The notes beneath the pieces were generated by a model. It was not told where the DNA came from and did no database searches. It saw nothing but the letters and a program-made list of their open reading frames with translations. From contig JACPUV010000046.1 in assembly GCA_016192105.1 (NCBI GenBank), positions 1 through 64,000 on the forward strand: a DNA stretch of 64,000 nucleotides, written 5' to 3'. This stretch comes from Sphingobacteriales bacterium (GTDB lineage: Bacteria; Bacteroidota; Bacteroidia; Chitinophagales; Chitinophagaceae). The position numbers and the translations under genes are program-made. Positions 19,590 to 27,427 of the stretch are shown in pieces (position 1 is the first letter of the stretch; the number at the start of each line of letters is the position of its first letter).

Positions 19590-19597
19590 TAAATTCG
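19590..19597 (+). promoter_or_regulatory. Candidate -7 element (TAAATTCG)
   Basis: TAAATTCG differs at one position from the Bacteroidota -7 consensus TAnnTTTG and ends 19 bp before the start codon of the 2-oxoacid oxidoreductase gene. Support is positional and by motif only. Confidence 0.35.
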
Positions 19598-19616
19598 CAG
19601 GATAATTAATACGAAA

Positions 19617-21473
19617 ATGGCAAGAAAACAGGAAGTTTTACAGGATGTCGTCATCAAATTTGCCGGGGACAGCGGGGATGGTATGCAGCTGACCGGCAGC
19701 CAGTTTACCACCAATACCGCATTATTAGGGATCGATCTCGCCACTTTTCCGGATTATCCGGCAGAAATCCGGGCCCCGCAGGGTACAGTGGCCGGGGTGA
19801 GTGGTTTCCAGCTTCGCTTCTCCTCTGACAAAGTGTTTACCCCCGGGGATACCTGTGATGTGCTGGTGGCGATGAATGCCGCTGCACTGAAAGTAAACCT
19901 GAAAGCCCTGAAAAAGGGGGGCAAGATCATCGCCAATACCGATGGATTTGATGCCAAGAATTTGCGCCTCGCCAATTACCCGGAAGGAGTAAATCCGCTG
20001 GAAGATGGCAGCCTGACCAACTACGAGCTGATCAAAATGGACGTGACCAAGATGACCCGGGAATCCCTGAAGGATATTACGTTAGGGATGAAGGAAAAAG
20101 ACAGGGCCAAGAACATGTTTGTACTGGGCTTCCTGTACTGGATGTACAACCGGGATATGGACAATACGATCGGATTCCTGAAAGATAAATTCGGTAAAAA
20201 ACCCGAGATCCTGGAAAGCAATATAAAAGTGCTGCAGGCCGGGTACAATTATGGAGATACCACCGAAACCTTTACCACGACCTATTCTGTAGAGAAGGCC
20301 AAAATGGAAGCAGGCAGTTATCGCTCCATCATGGGGAACCAGGCTGTGGCACTGGGACTGATCGCCGCTTCTGAAAAAAGCGGCCTGCCCTTATTCCTAG
20401 GCACTTACCCGATCACCCCTGCTTCGGATATCCTGCACGACCTGAGCAAGTATAAACAATTTGGTGTACGCACCTACCAGGCCGAAGATGAAATCGCCGG
20501 CATTGGTTCCGCAATTGGCGCCAGCTATGGAGGAGCGCTCGGGGTTACAACATCCAGCGGTCCGGGTATTGCCCTCAAAGGAGAGGCCATGGGACTGGCC
20601 ATGATGCTGGAAATTCCCCTGGTGATTATAAACGTACAAAGAGGGGGGCCCTCCACCGGGTTGCCTACAAAAACCGAGCAAAGTGACCTGATGCAGGCCT
20701 ATTACGGAAGGAACGGGGAATGCCCGATGCCGATTTTATCAGCCTCTACCCCGGCAGATTGCTTTGATTCCATTTATGAGGCGGTCCGGATTGCCGTGCA
20801 GCATATGACCCCGGTTGTTTTCTTAAGCGACGGTTATATTGCCAATGGAGCGGAGCCCTGGAAATTTCCTGCCAGCGACCAACTGGCTCCGATCCCGGTT
20901 ACTTTTAAAAAGAAATTAGCCGAAGGTGAAGAAAAATACCTGCCTTACCTGCGGGATGAAAAACTGGCAAGGCCCTGGGCTGTTCCCGGTTCGGCCGGAC
21001 TGGAGCACCGGATTGGCGGGTTGGAAAAGCAGAATATTACCGGTAATGTAAATTATGAGGCTGAGAACCACCAGCTGATGGTGAAGATCCGTCAGGAAAA
21101 AGTGGACAAGATCGCGGATTATATCCCCGAGCAAAAATTAGATAGCGGCCCCGATAAAGGAAAGATCCTGGTACTGGGATGGGGCTCTACCTACGGCGCG
21201 ATCAAATCGGCTGTAGCTGAATTGCAGTCACAGGGTCATGCCGTAAGCCATGCCCACCTGCGCTATATCCGTCCCTTCCCCAAAAACCTGGGTAAGATCC
21301 TGAAGAATTTTGAGAAAGTGCTGATTCCCGAGATCAACAACGGGCAGCTGATAAAGATCATCCGGGATGAATACCTGGTCGATGCAAAAGGCTATAATAA
21401 AATTATGGGTGTGCCCATTACCAAGACGGAGCTGGTGATGAAGCTGGAAGAAATGCTGGGGAGAGCGAATTAA
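19617..21473 (+). CDS. korA: 2-oxoacid:acceptor oxidoreductase, fused gamma-alpha subunit
   Basis: A 618-residue fusion of the gamma domain (residues 1-200, with VVIKFAGDSGDGMQLTGSQF) and the alpha domain (from about 225, with GTYPITPASDIL, YQAEDEIAGIGSAIGASY, TSSGPGIALK and QRGGPSTGLPTKTEQSDL). Partners of this kind oxidise 2-oxoglutarate or another 2-oxoacid to acyl-CoA, passing electrons to ferredoxin, and need a beta subunit carrying the thiamine diphosphate site. No beta gene (korB) follows: a terminator comes 20 bp after the stop and the next gene is on the other strand. The substrate is assigned as 2-oxoglutarate by family resemblance only. Confidence 0.85.
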   Translation: MARKQEVLQDVVIKFAGDSGDGMQLTGSQFTTNTALLGIDLATFPDYPAEIRAPQGTVAGVSGFQLRFSSDKVFTPGDTCDVLVAMNAAALKVNLKALKKGGKIIANTDGFDAKNLRLANYPEGVNPLEDGSLTNYELIKMDVTKMTRESLKDITLGMKEKDRAKNMFVLGFLYWMYNRDMDNTIGFLKDKFGKKPEILESNIKVLQAGYNYGDTTETFTTTYSVEKAKMEAGSYRSIMGNQAVALGLIAASEKSGLPLFLGTYPITPASDILHDLSKYKQFGVRTYQAEDEIAGIGSAIGASYGGALGVTTSSGPGIALKGEAMGLAMMLEIPLVIINVQRGGPSTGLPTKTEQSDLMQAYYGRNGECPMPILSASTPADCFDSIYEAVRIAVQHMTPVVFLSDGYIANGAEPWKFPASDQLAPIPVTFKKKLAEGEEKYLPYLRDEKLARPWAVPGSAGLEHRIGGLEKQNITGNVNYEAENHQLMVKIRQEKVDKIADYIPEQKLDSGPDKGKILVLGWGSTYGAIKSAVAELQSQGHAVSHAHLRYIRPFPKNLGKILKNFEKVLIPEINNGQLIKIIRDEYLVDAKGYNKIMGVPITKTELVMKLEEMLGRAN

Positions 21474-21477
21474 AAGT

Positions 21478-21499
21478 AAGAAGTTAGAAATACGAAACC
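21478..21499. repeat. Short heptad-spaced GAA array
   Basis: GAA occurs at 21480, 21487 and 21494, exactly 7 bp apart, immediately after the korA stop and running into the terminator hairpin. On its own this is weak, but it matches the 7-bp spacing of the arrays at 21666, 33448 and 37965. Confidence 0.35.
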
Positions 21500-21525
21500 T
21501 GCTCATTGAGCGGGTTTCTTTTTTT
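21494..21525 (+). terminator. Intrinsic terminator after korA
   Basis: GAAACCTGCTC (21494-21504) pairs with GAGCGGGTTTC (21508-21518) through one G-T wobble around an ATT loop and is followed by seven T. It makes korA a single-gene transcript. Confidence 0.85.
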
Positions 21526-21665
21526 GACAGGGTAGTTGCCTGCTTCCCGAAAAAAATGGTAAGACTGTACTCTGTCGGAATAGCCCCGGCCTTGTAAATG
21601 CTTAATAATTTTACCGGCAACTTTTCCAACTCAAACCCTCGTTAAACACATCCCCTTTTAATATG

Positions 21666-21695
21666 GACTCCCGACTCCTGCCTCCCGCCTCCTAC
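21666..21695. repeat. Heptad-spaced CTC/GAG intergenic array
   Basis: CTC occurs at 21668, 21675, 21682 and 21689, exactly 7 bp apart, in a C/T-rich tract that ends at the stop codon of the HD-PycTM gene. Read on the minus strand the core is GAG with period 7. Similar arrays lie at 33448-33482 and 37965-38050. It is not coding and has no known name to me. Confidence 0.55.
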
Positions 21696-22955
21696 CTATC
21701 CCGGTGTGTACACTTCCGCAGTTTGCGGCATGGCCACTGCAATGGCAAAAGCGATCATGGCCAGGATCAGTCCATACATAAAAACATTGTAAGCGATCCG
21801 CAGCCAGCGGTATTTTTTGGCTAATACCACTCCCAGGAAATAATTATCCTTTACAAGGCTGCTGTAAAGATAATTTTTGTCCGCCAGCAATTCCTGCATG
21901 GCCCAGTCATAATCGGGCAGGCTCATGCGAAAAAAATTGCCGAAGAATAAAAGATTGGTCTTTTTGTCCCGGATATCCGCTTCGGTGAACGTACCCTGCG
22001 TTACATTCGGCCTTGTGGCCAGGATGGAAAAAACGATTGCCATTACGCAGACCGTAACCAGCAGGATCACCGGGATCAGCAGGAAGCTGTTGCTTTCCAG
22101 TTTGGTGGAGAGCGTGGAGATCACAATGGAGAGCACAATGGAATTGACAGAGATCAGGATATTGGCCTTTGAATCCGCCATCTGGCTCAGGTTCGACTGG
22201 TTTTGGGCCATGATGCGGAATACGGTGCTGATGCCTCTTTCCGTCTGGTTTTCTTTCATCCGCTTCAACTTCATTTCGTCATCAGAGAGGTCTGAGTCGA
22301 AATCTTCATTGCCGGGCATGTTTATCTTTCCCTCCCCGGGTACGGTTTTATCCACCGGGTTCTTTTGCAGTAAAAGGGCGAGGTGCTGTTCCTTTGCCGG
22401 TTGCAGGATCTTCCGGCCATAGCTGGTAAAGTAATTATGGGCTTCCAGGAAAGCAATATTGTTTTGTCTCCATTCTTTTTTTGACAATACCTCCCCGTTG
22501 AACCGGCGGAGTTCTTCCCGGAGCAAACGGCTTTTTTCTTTAAAGTAGGGGGACCCCAGGTGAAACAGATCGGCATCGCAGAGGACCTCTTCGGCCCTGG
22601 TCTGCGGGTTTTGCGGCATCCGCGTTGCCAGGATGCAGCCTTTTACCTTGTTGCTGAATTCATCGGGAACGGGGTGCGAACTGAAAAAATCAAGAAGATG
22701 CTGAATACTGGCTCCTTCGTGATTCGTTGAATGACCTGCACTGTAACCGGTATCGTGAAACCAGGCAGCCACTAAAAGGGCCAGCCGGTCTTCTTCACTC
22801 AACTCCTCCGTTTCGGCGATCTTCTCACAGGCGGCCACTACTTCCCGGGTATGTTGCAGGGTATGAAAGGTTACGTCCTTGCTGATTTTTTCGGAAATGA
22901 GCTGGGAGGCATAGTCCTGTGCCTCCTGAAGCAGTGCTGACGGATTTTCCATCAT
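21696..22955 (-). CDS. HD-domain phosphohydrolase fused to Pycsar-effector-like TM domain
   Basis: A 419-residue two-part protein. Residues 1-200 are an HD-superfamily phosphohydrolase with His35, His67-Asp68 (WFHDTGY) and the downstream acidic CDADL (Asp127, Asp129), all metal-ligand candidates present. An acidic linker (about 205-232) leads to a C-terminal domain resembling the PycTM effector of Pycsar anti-phage systems: SKANILISVNSIVLS starts TM1 (263-283), TM2 is 291-313 and ends in the family-typical ATRPNVTQG, and TM3 is 388-410. Known Pycsar operons pair PycTM with a pyrimidine cyclase; none is in this window. An HD domain might sense or hydrolyse a nucleotide signal (inference). Either of two adjacent ATG codons may start it. 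The gene is divergent from the SdiA-regulated-type lipoprotein gene. Confidence 0.8.
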   Translation of the reverse strand: MMENPSALLQEAQDYASQLISEKISKDVTFHTLQHTREVVAACEKIAETEELSEEDRLALLVAAWFHDTGYSAGHSTNHEGASIQHLLDFFSSHPVPDEFSNKVKGCILATRMPQNPQTRAEEVLCDADLFHLGSPYFKEKSRLLREELRRFNGEVLSKKEWRQNNIAFLEAHNYFTSYGRKILQPAKEQHLALLLQKNPVDKTVPGEGKINMPGNEDFDSDLSDDEMKLKRMKENQTERGISTVFRIMAQNQSNLSQMADSKANILISVNSIVLSIVISTLSTKLESNSFLLIPVILLVTVCVMAIVFSILATRPNVTQGTFTEADIRDKKTNLLFFGNFFRMSLPDYDWAMQELLADKNYLYSSLVKDNYFLGVVLAKKYRWLRIAYNVFMYGLILAMIAFAIAVAMPQTAEVYTPG

Positions 22956-22983
22956 GTTTTACAGGTAACTTTTGATAAATTTA

Positions 22984-23856
22984 ATGAAAATTGGAAGAAT
23001 GTATTGTTTAAATTTCAGGGTTTGTTCGCTTTTGCTGCTGGTTACCGGATTGCTGTTCAACAGTTGCGGTGCGGGAAAACTACGGAAGATACAGTCGCCT
23101 CCTCATTATAATTTTTCCGAAGTGTTTACCCATAAACTCGATCCCAAACTCCGGGAAATTTCCGGCCTGGCCTGGGATAATAAACGGGATGAGTTTATTG
23201 CTCATCAGGATGAATCGGGTAAACTCTTTTACCTGGATAAGGAAACCAAAGCGATCAAGGCCGAGTATAAATTTGCCGGGAAAGGGGATTACGAAGACGT
23301 TACGCTTGTTAACAGCATGCCCTATGTATTGCGGAGCGATGGATTGATCACCCGTGTGGTGAAAGACAGTTCGGGGAAGGTATCAGGCGAGGAATTGGGT
23401 GAACCCGGCATTGCCGGTCCAAATGATTTTGAATCCATGTACTATGACCCGCAACGAAAAGCACTCATTCTGCTTTGTAAAAACTGTAATACCGACCAGA
23501 AAAAGTCGGTCAGCGCTTTTGCTTATTATATTGATTCCACTGGCTTTGATACAAACCCCGTCTTCTCGATCAGTACGGCGGAGTTGAAAAAAGCATCCCC
23601 GGTGGCTGCTTCGAGGCTGGAACCTTCTGCGGCAGCCATTCACCCGGTACTGCATAAACTGTTTATTCTTTCCTCGGCAAGCCACCAGCTGGTGATCGCC
23701 GGACTGGATGGAAAACTGGAAGGGGTGTACGAACTGGGTAAGAAGTTGTTTCCGCAGCCGGAAGGGCTCACGTTCAAATCAAACGGGGATATGTATATTT
23801 CCAATGAAGGGAAGACCGGGAAAGCCACGATCCTGCGCTTTACCTATAAACCCTGA
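22984..23856 (+). CDS. SdiA-regulated domain lipoprotein
   Basis: The ATG at 22984 gives about 290 residues; an upstream TTG is possible but gives a longer, less typical leader, and an ATG at 22999 is also plausible. The lipobox is FNSCG after a hydrophobic run (CSLLLLVTGLLF). The mature part is a beta-propeller-like SdiA-regulated domain: REISGLAWDNKRDEFIAHQD, DFESMYYD, PSAAAIHPVLHKLFILSS and the closing FPQPEGLTFKSNGDMYISNE, which repeats the pattern of a six-bladed propeller. Its function is unknown; related folds include phytase-like and SGL-type hydrolases. It is divergent from the HD-PycTM gene with only 28 bp between starts, so the two may share control. Confidence 0.82.
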   Translation: MKIGRMYCLNFRVCSLLLLVTGLLFNSCGAGKLRKIQSPPHYNFSEVFTHKLDPKLREISGLAWDNKRDEFIAHQDESGKLFYLDKETKAIKAEYKFAGKGDYEDVTLVNSMPYVLRSDGLITRVVKDSSGKVSGEELGEPGIAGPNDFESMYYDPQRKALILLCKNCNTDQKKSVSAFAYYIDSTGFDTNPVFSISTAELKKASPVAASRLEPSAAAIHPVLHKLFILSSASHQLVIAGLDGKLEGVYELGKKLFPQPEGLTFKSNGDMYISNEGKTGKATILRFTYKP

Positions 23857-23860
23857 TTTT

Positions 23861-26227
23861 TTACGCGGATACGGAGGCTGCAAGCGAGGCGGTCTTACCC
23901 GTGGCTGTATCTTCTTCAAAAAGGATTGCAGCCCGTAAAGCCTTTAGCCCTGATACGCCCTGTAATTCTTCCAGGTCCAGGGTTTCAATGCCAGGTTTCA
24001 GCAGTTGTTTTTGCTGCAGGAATTCGATATACTCCCGGTATTCGGCGGCTTCTTTTGCCTGGGTATATACAATGGCGATCATCCCCGGCTGAGTCAGGCG
24101 CTCATTCGTTTCCCGGGTATGTACTTTATCAATTCTTTTCTTGATGATCTCATAACGGGTATTGCCCACACCATCCACGTCAAACTTTCTTTCTTCCGTA
24201 CGGAAACATATACAGAGTGGCTGGTTACTGGCAAGTATCAGCTGGGTGGTTTGCAGGGGCAAGGGCAGCTCCTTTTCCAGTTGCCGGATTACCCGGGCGG
24301 CTTTCACCAATACGGTCAGTTGCCACATCCTGAGATTTTGCAGGTATATCCCGTCGAATTTTTTACGCGGGCTGATGGATTGCCCGACGAACATATTGAA
24401 TTCGAGCCCATCGGTAATAAATCGTTCAAAGTAATGCGGGTACACTTTCTGGGCCGCCTGCTGTTCCCGGTCGATAAATTGTGCCAGCGTTTCGTTGATA
24501 CGGGAAAGACTTTGTTCGTATTGCTTCCGGTGGTTGTAAACAATATTCCGTTGCGGATCCAGTGAAGCAAAATACGTTTCAACCTCCTCCTTCACCCGGG
24601 GCTCCGTTTCCCGCAGGTGGTTAAACACAGCAAGCACCTGCCCCTGCAAAAAATCATAGACCGCCATTTCTTCATTGGACTGAAGTGTTTCCGCAACAGT
24701 CCGGATATACCGTCCGGTCCGTTGTTCAATTTCCTGTAATTGCGGGAAGGACATCGCTTCTTGCGCTTTGCTGATCACGCTGGCAGCCAGGTTCAATTGC
24801 TCCAGGAGGTCAGCCTGTACGGCCCGGGACCTGAACAGGGAAGAATTGCGCACATCAATGGCTCCGTAAAGCGGTTGGACATGATCAAATACGATCCGTT
24901 CCATCCGGGACTCCTTCTGCTGATAATGGCTGACCAGGTAATTCAGGGTGGCTTCGGTGAATTTCCATTCCACAGCCGGCTGCACCGCGGTGAATTTCTT
25001 TTTGATCAGCGTTTCCACCTGGCTGTTCAATTGTTCCAGGCTTTTTTCCAGGCTGATCGTAAACAGGGGAACTGCTGCTTCTATCTTGCTGATATGATAG
25101 GGAAGGAGGTAACCGGGTTCCCGTGAACTGATCTCCAGGAGGCCCAGCAATTCAGGACCCTGTTTGAGGGGGCAGATGATGATACTGCGGCAGCCGGCAC
25201 GGTAATAATTCAGCAGGCAATGGATATGCCCGGTGGTTTTGTTACCGAGTACCGGGTACAATACCGGCTGGTCATTGTCGCGGAACAGTATTTTGCAATA
25301 ATCACTGATCTCTTCTTTTTCCGCTGCTGAATCACAGGATTTGAACAGAAGGCTGTGCCGGTTGTGCGGTTCGGAATAAATATAGTGCCCCTGTATGCGG
25401 AAAAAGGGAGTTACTCCGATGGTAATATCTTTCAGCCCGATAAGATCCTGCACCTGTTTTTCCAGCCCGGTATAGGATTCGGTGCCGGGAAGGCCGTTAA
25501 AATCCAGTAAACAATTTTTCATTTCGGCGATCACCGCCTGTTCGGTCACATCGTTGATCCGCAAAACTGTCAGCCCTTCAAATACAAACTGGTCCAATGG
25601 CAACCGTTGCATCAGTTCATCCAGGTTATACAAACGGTTCGTGGCAGGGTCAAGCAGGCTACCGGGCCATTGCGGCATTTGATTTATGGGAGAGACATCA
25701 ATAAACCGGCCATCGAGGCGCATTTCCATATAGCGTACCAGACCGGTTTGTTCATCGGTAACGGGATAGACTACCCGGGAATTTTCCGGGCTGTTGAACC
25801 CGAAATATTTATTCAGGATCAGGCCATAGGCAAACCGGAGCCGTTGTTTTTCCAGGGTATGGGCGGGGTCTTCCGCAACCCGGATCTCATTTGTATCTTT
25901 TTTGATCAGTATTTTTTTGAACAGGGGGGATGCATATACGGCGAGGTTCCGGAACGGGTAGGAAATGCCGTACATATAATTGGCCGTGGTCGGGGGAAAT
26001 ACTGCGGATAAAAGTTCCCCGATCAGTTCTTGATAAGGATCCAGTTGTGACAGATCCCGGATCGTATCCATCAGCCCGGGATGTGATTCCATTTCATGTA
26101 CCACATGCCCGTATAATTTCTGCATACCGGTATTGCCCTCTTCGATAGTTTTTTTAAGGGCCGTCACCAGCGGCCTGAATGAAAGCAGGCTGTTGAATGC
26201 AGGTGTTGTATGGAGAGGTGCAGGCAT
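23861..26227 (-). CDS. GAF domain-containing protein (788 aa)
   Basis: A large cytosolic protein without signal peptide or membrane span. A GAF-like module is visible around residues 325-400 (SCDSAAEKEEISDYCKILF, RSIIICPLKQGPELLGLLEI, followed by PYHISKIEAAVPLFTISLEKSL). The flanking regions are helical: an N-terminal 250-residue part, and a C-terminal part with coiled-coil potential (YNHRKQYEQSLSRINETLAQF) that ends in a small ordered domain. There is no HisKA, GGDEF or HTH output domain, so a signalling partner must be separate if it senses a ligand. Proteins of this length and layout are familiar from Chitinophagaceae; the role is unknown. It ends 4 bp from the convergent lipoprotein gene. 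Confidence 0.7.
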   Translation of the reverse strand: MPAPLHTTPAFNSLLSFRPLVTALKKTIEEGNTGMQKLYGHVVHEMESHPGLMDTIRDLSQLDPYQELIGELLSAVFPPTTANYMYGISYPFRNLAVYASPLFKKILIKKDTNEIRVAEDPAHTLEKQRLRFAYGLILNKYFGFNSPENSRVVYPVTDEQTGLVRYMEMRLDGRFIDVSPINQMPQWPGSLLDPATNRLYNLDELMQRLPLDQFVFEGLTVLRINDVTEQAVIAEMKNCLLDFNGLPGTESYTGLEKQVQDLIGLKDITIGVTPFFRIQGHYIYSEPHNRHSLLFKSCDSAAEKEEISDYCKILFRDNDQPVLYPVLGNKTTGHIHCLLNYYRAGCRSIIICPLKQGPELLGLLEISSREPGYLLPYHISKIEAAVPLFTISLEKSLEQLNSQVETLIKKKFTAVQPAVEWKFTEATLNYLVSHYQQKESRMERIVFDHVQPLYGAIDVRNSSLFRSRAVQADLLEQLNLAASVISKAQEAMSFPQLQEIEQRTGRYIRTVAETLQSNEEMAVYDFLQGQVLAVFNHLRETEPRVKEEVETYFASLDPQRNIVYNHRKQYEQSLSRINETLAQFIDREQQAAQKVYPHYFERFITDGLEFNMFVGQSISPRKKFDGIYLQNLRMWQLTVLVKAARVIRQLEKELPLPLQTTQLILASNQPLCICFRTEERKFDVDGVGNTRYEIIKKRIDKVHTRETNERLTQPGMIAIVYTQAKEAAEYREYIEFLQQKQLLKPGIETLDLEELQGVSGLKALRAAILFEEDTATGKTASLAASVSA

Positions 26228-26337
26228 TTGTTCCGGTTATGCGGGTGAAAGGGAAGGGAATTGTTCCGGGGACGGGGATAACAGGCTTCCAAAGATACTG
26301 TTTAGGCAATTGAAGTGCAAGAGGCTTGAAAGGCCGT

Positions 26338-27264
26338 TCAGCGCCGGGTCCTGCCCAGCAGGAGACCAAGATGGAATTGCAGGGTAAAGTAGGCGTCCTT
26401 ATTGCGGGGATTGCCCCGTTGTTCCGGGAGGCCGCTGCTGGTACCCGGATCCAGTTCGGCCCTGCGGTCAGACAAATGAAGGGCCAGGGCGGCTTCCCCG
26501 GGAGGGAGGTTTTGTAAAAAAAGCGAGGGATCAATGTACTGGTCAAGACTCACATCATCCAAATAATCGGTAGCAAGGAAACGGTGAATAATTTCCAGCC
26601 GCAGGTTGAACAGGGCGCTGAGTTCGTACCTGAACCCGGCCCCGGCAGCGACATTCCATTGTTGCAACGAATAGGGCTTCCTGTCCGGGTAATTGGCGAA
26701 ACCCTGTCCCTCCGTATGCAGGGGTTGCAGGGAATACCAGCGGCCCTTCCATTTTGCCTGCGGATCAAAAGAAAAATAACCGATACCCGCTACTAAATAA
26801 GGCGAGAACAGCGACGCGTCTTTATCGCTTAGTGCGTAGTTCCTGAAGCTGAGCGGGTAGATTTCTGCAGCTAATATGATTTCTTTTATAACGCTCCGGA
26901 AACTCAGGTTCCGTTCATAGCGGCCGGACGTGCTTCCCTTAACGGGTTTGAGGATACTGTCCGCGGCACTGACCTGCCCGAGGCTGACCTGCAGGCGCAG
27001 CCCAACGATATTTTTATACAAGGCTGTTGTATAAAAAGTAAAACAGGGCCGGGCATTTTTCCAGTTCAGGTCTTTGATAAATTTTTTTCCGACTCCCTTT
27101 CTGCCACCCAGGTCGGTAAATGCATTCATGATACCGGCCCCGGTGCCGAGTTCCAGTACCAAGCTGCTTTGATAATGCCTGTCATCATAAAAATAATAGG
27201 ACTGAGCCGCTGTGTTTTTTGTCAGCAGCCAATCACATAGAATAACAAACAGGATTCTTACCAT
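26338..27264 (-). CDS. Outer-membrane beta-barrel protein, DUF6089-like
   Basis: A 308-residue protein with a short N-terminal hydrophobic segment ending NTAAQS, consistent with a signal peptide, then alternating beta-strand sequence: SSLVLELGTGAGIMNAF, VGLRLQVSLGQVS, SLFSPYLVAGIGYFSFDP, WNVAAGAGFRYELSALFNLRLEI and the closing YFTLQFHLGLLLG. A DDRHYQSS start, a GVGKKFIKDLNW region and a DYLDDVS turn recall the DUF6089 barrel family of Bacteroidota. The function is unknown. A terminator separates it from the DUF1501 gene upstream. Confidence 0.65.
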   Translation of the reverse strand: MVRILFVILCDWLLTKNTAAQSYYFYDDRHYQSSLVLELGTGAGIMNAFTDLGGRKGVGKKFIKDLNWKNARPCFTFYTTALYKNIVGLRLQVSLGQVSAADSILKPVKGSTSGRYERNLSFRSVIKEIILAAEIYPLSFRNYALSDKDASLFSPYLVAGIGYFSFDPQAKWKGRWYSLQPLHTEGQGFANYPDRKPYSLQQWNVAAGAGFRYELSALFNLRLEIIHRFLATDYLDDVSLDQYIDPSLFLQNLPPGEAALALHLSDRRAELDPGTSSGLPEQRGNPRNKDAYFTLQFHLGLLLGRTRR

Positions 27265-27371
27265 ACCCTTGCAATTTCATTTCAGAACAGGCTTCGTTTG
27301 TTTACAGGGGGTGGATTATAGGAAGGGGTGCCGGGGATAAAAATAACTGCACCCGCTTTTCTTGCAAATGG

Positions 27372-27398
27372 AAAAACACCGGTAAACGGTGTTTTTTT
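27372..27398. terminator. Symmetric intrinsic terminator
   Basis: AAAAACACCG (27372-27381) and CGGTGTTTTT (27387-27396) form a perfect 10-bp stem with a GTAAA loop and T runs on both strands. It lies 30 bp past the DUF1501 stop and likely ends the 32.7-27.4 kb minus-strand operon. Confidence 0.85.
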
Positions 27399-27427
27399 AT
27401 TCGGGTTACTGTGTTGTTTCCTGTAAA

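Noticed and set aside
21696..22955. Complete Pycsar defence operon
   Set aside because: Only a PycTM-like domain is present; no adenylate/pyrimidine cyclase gene is found within the window.
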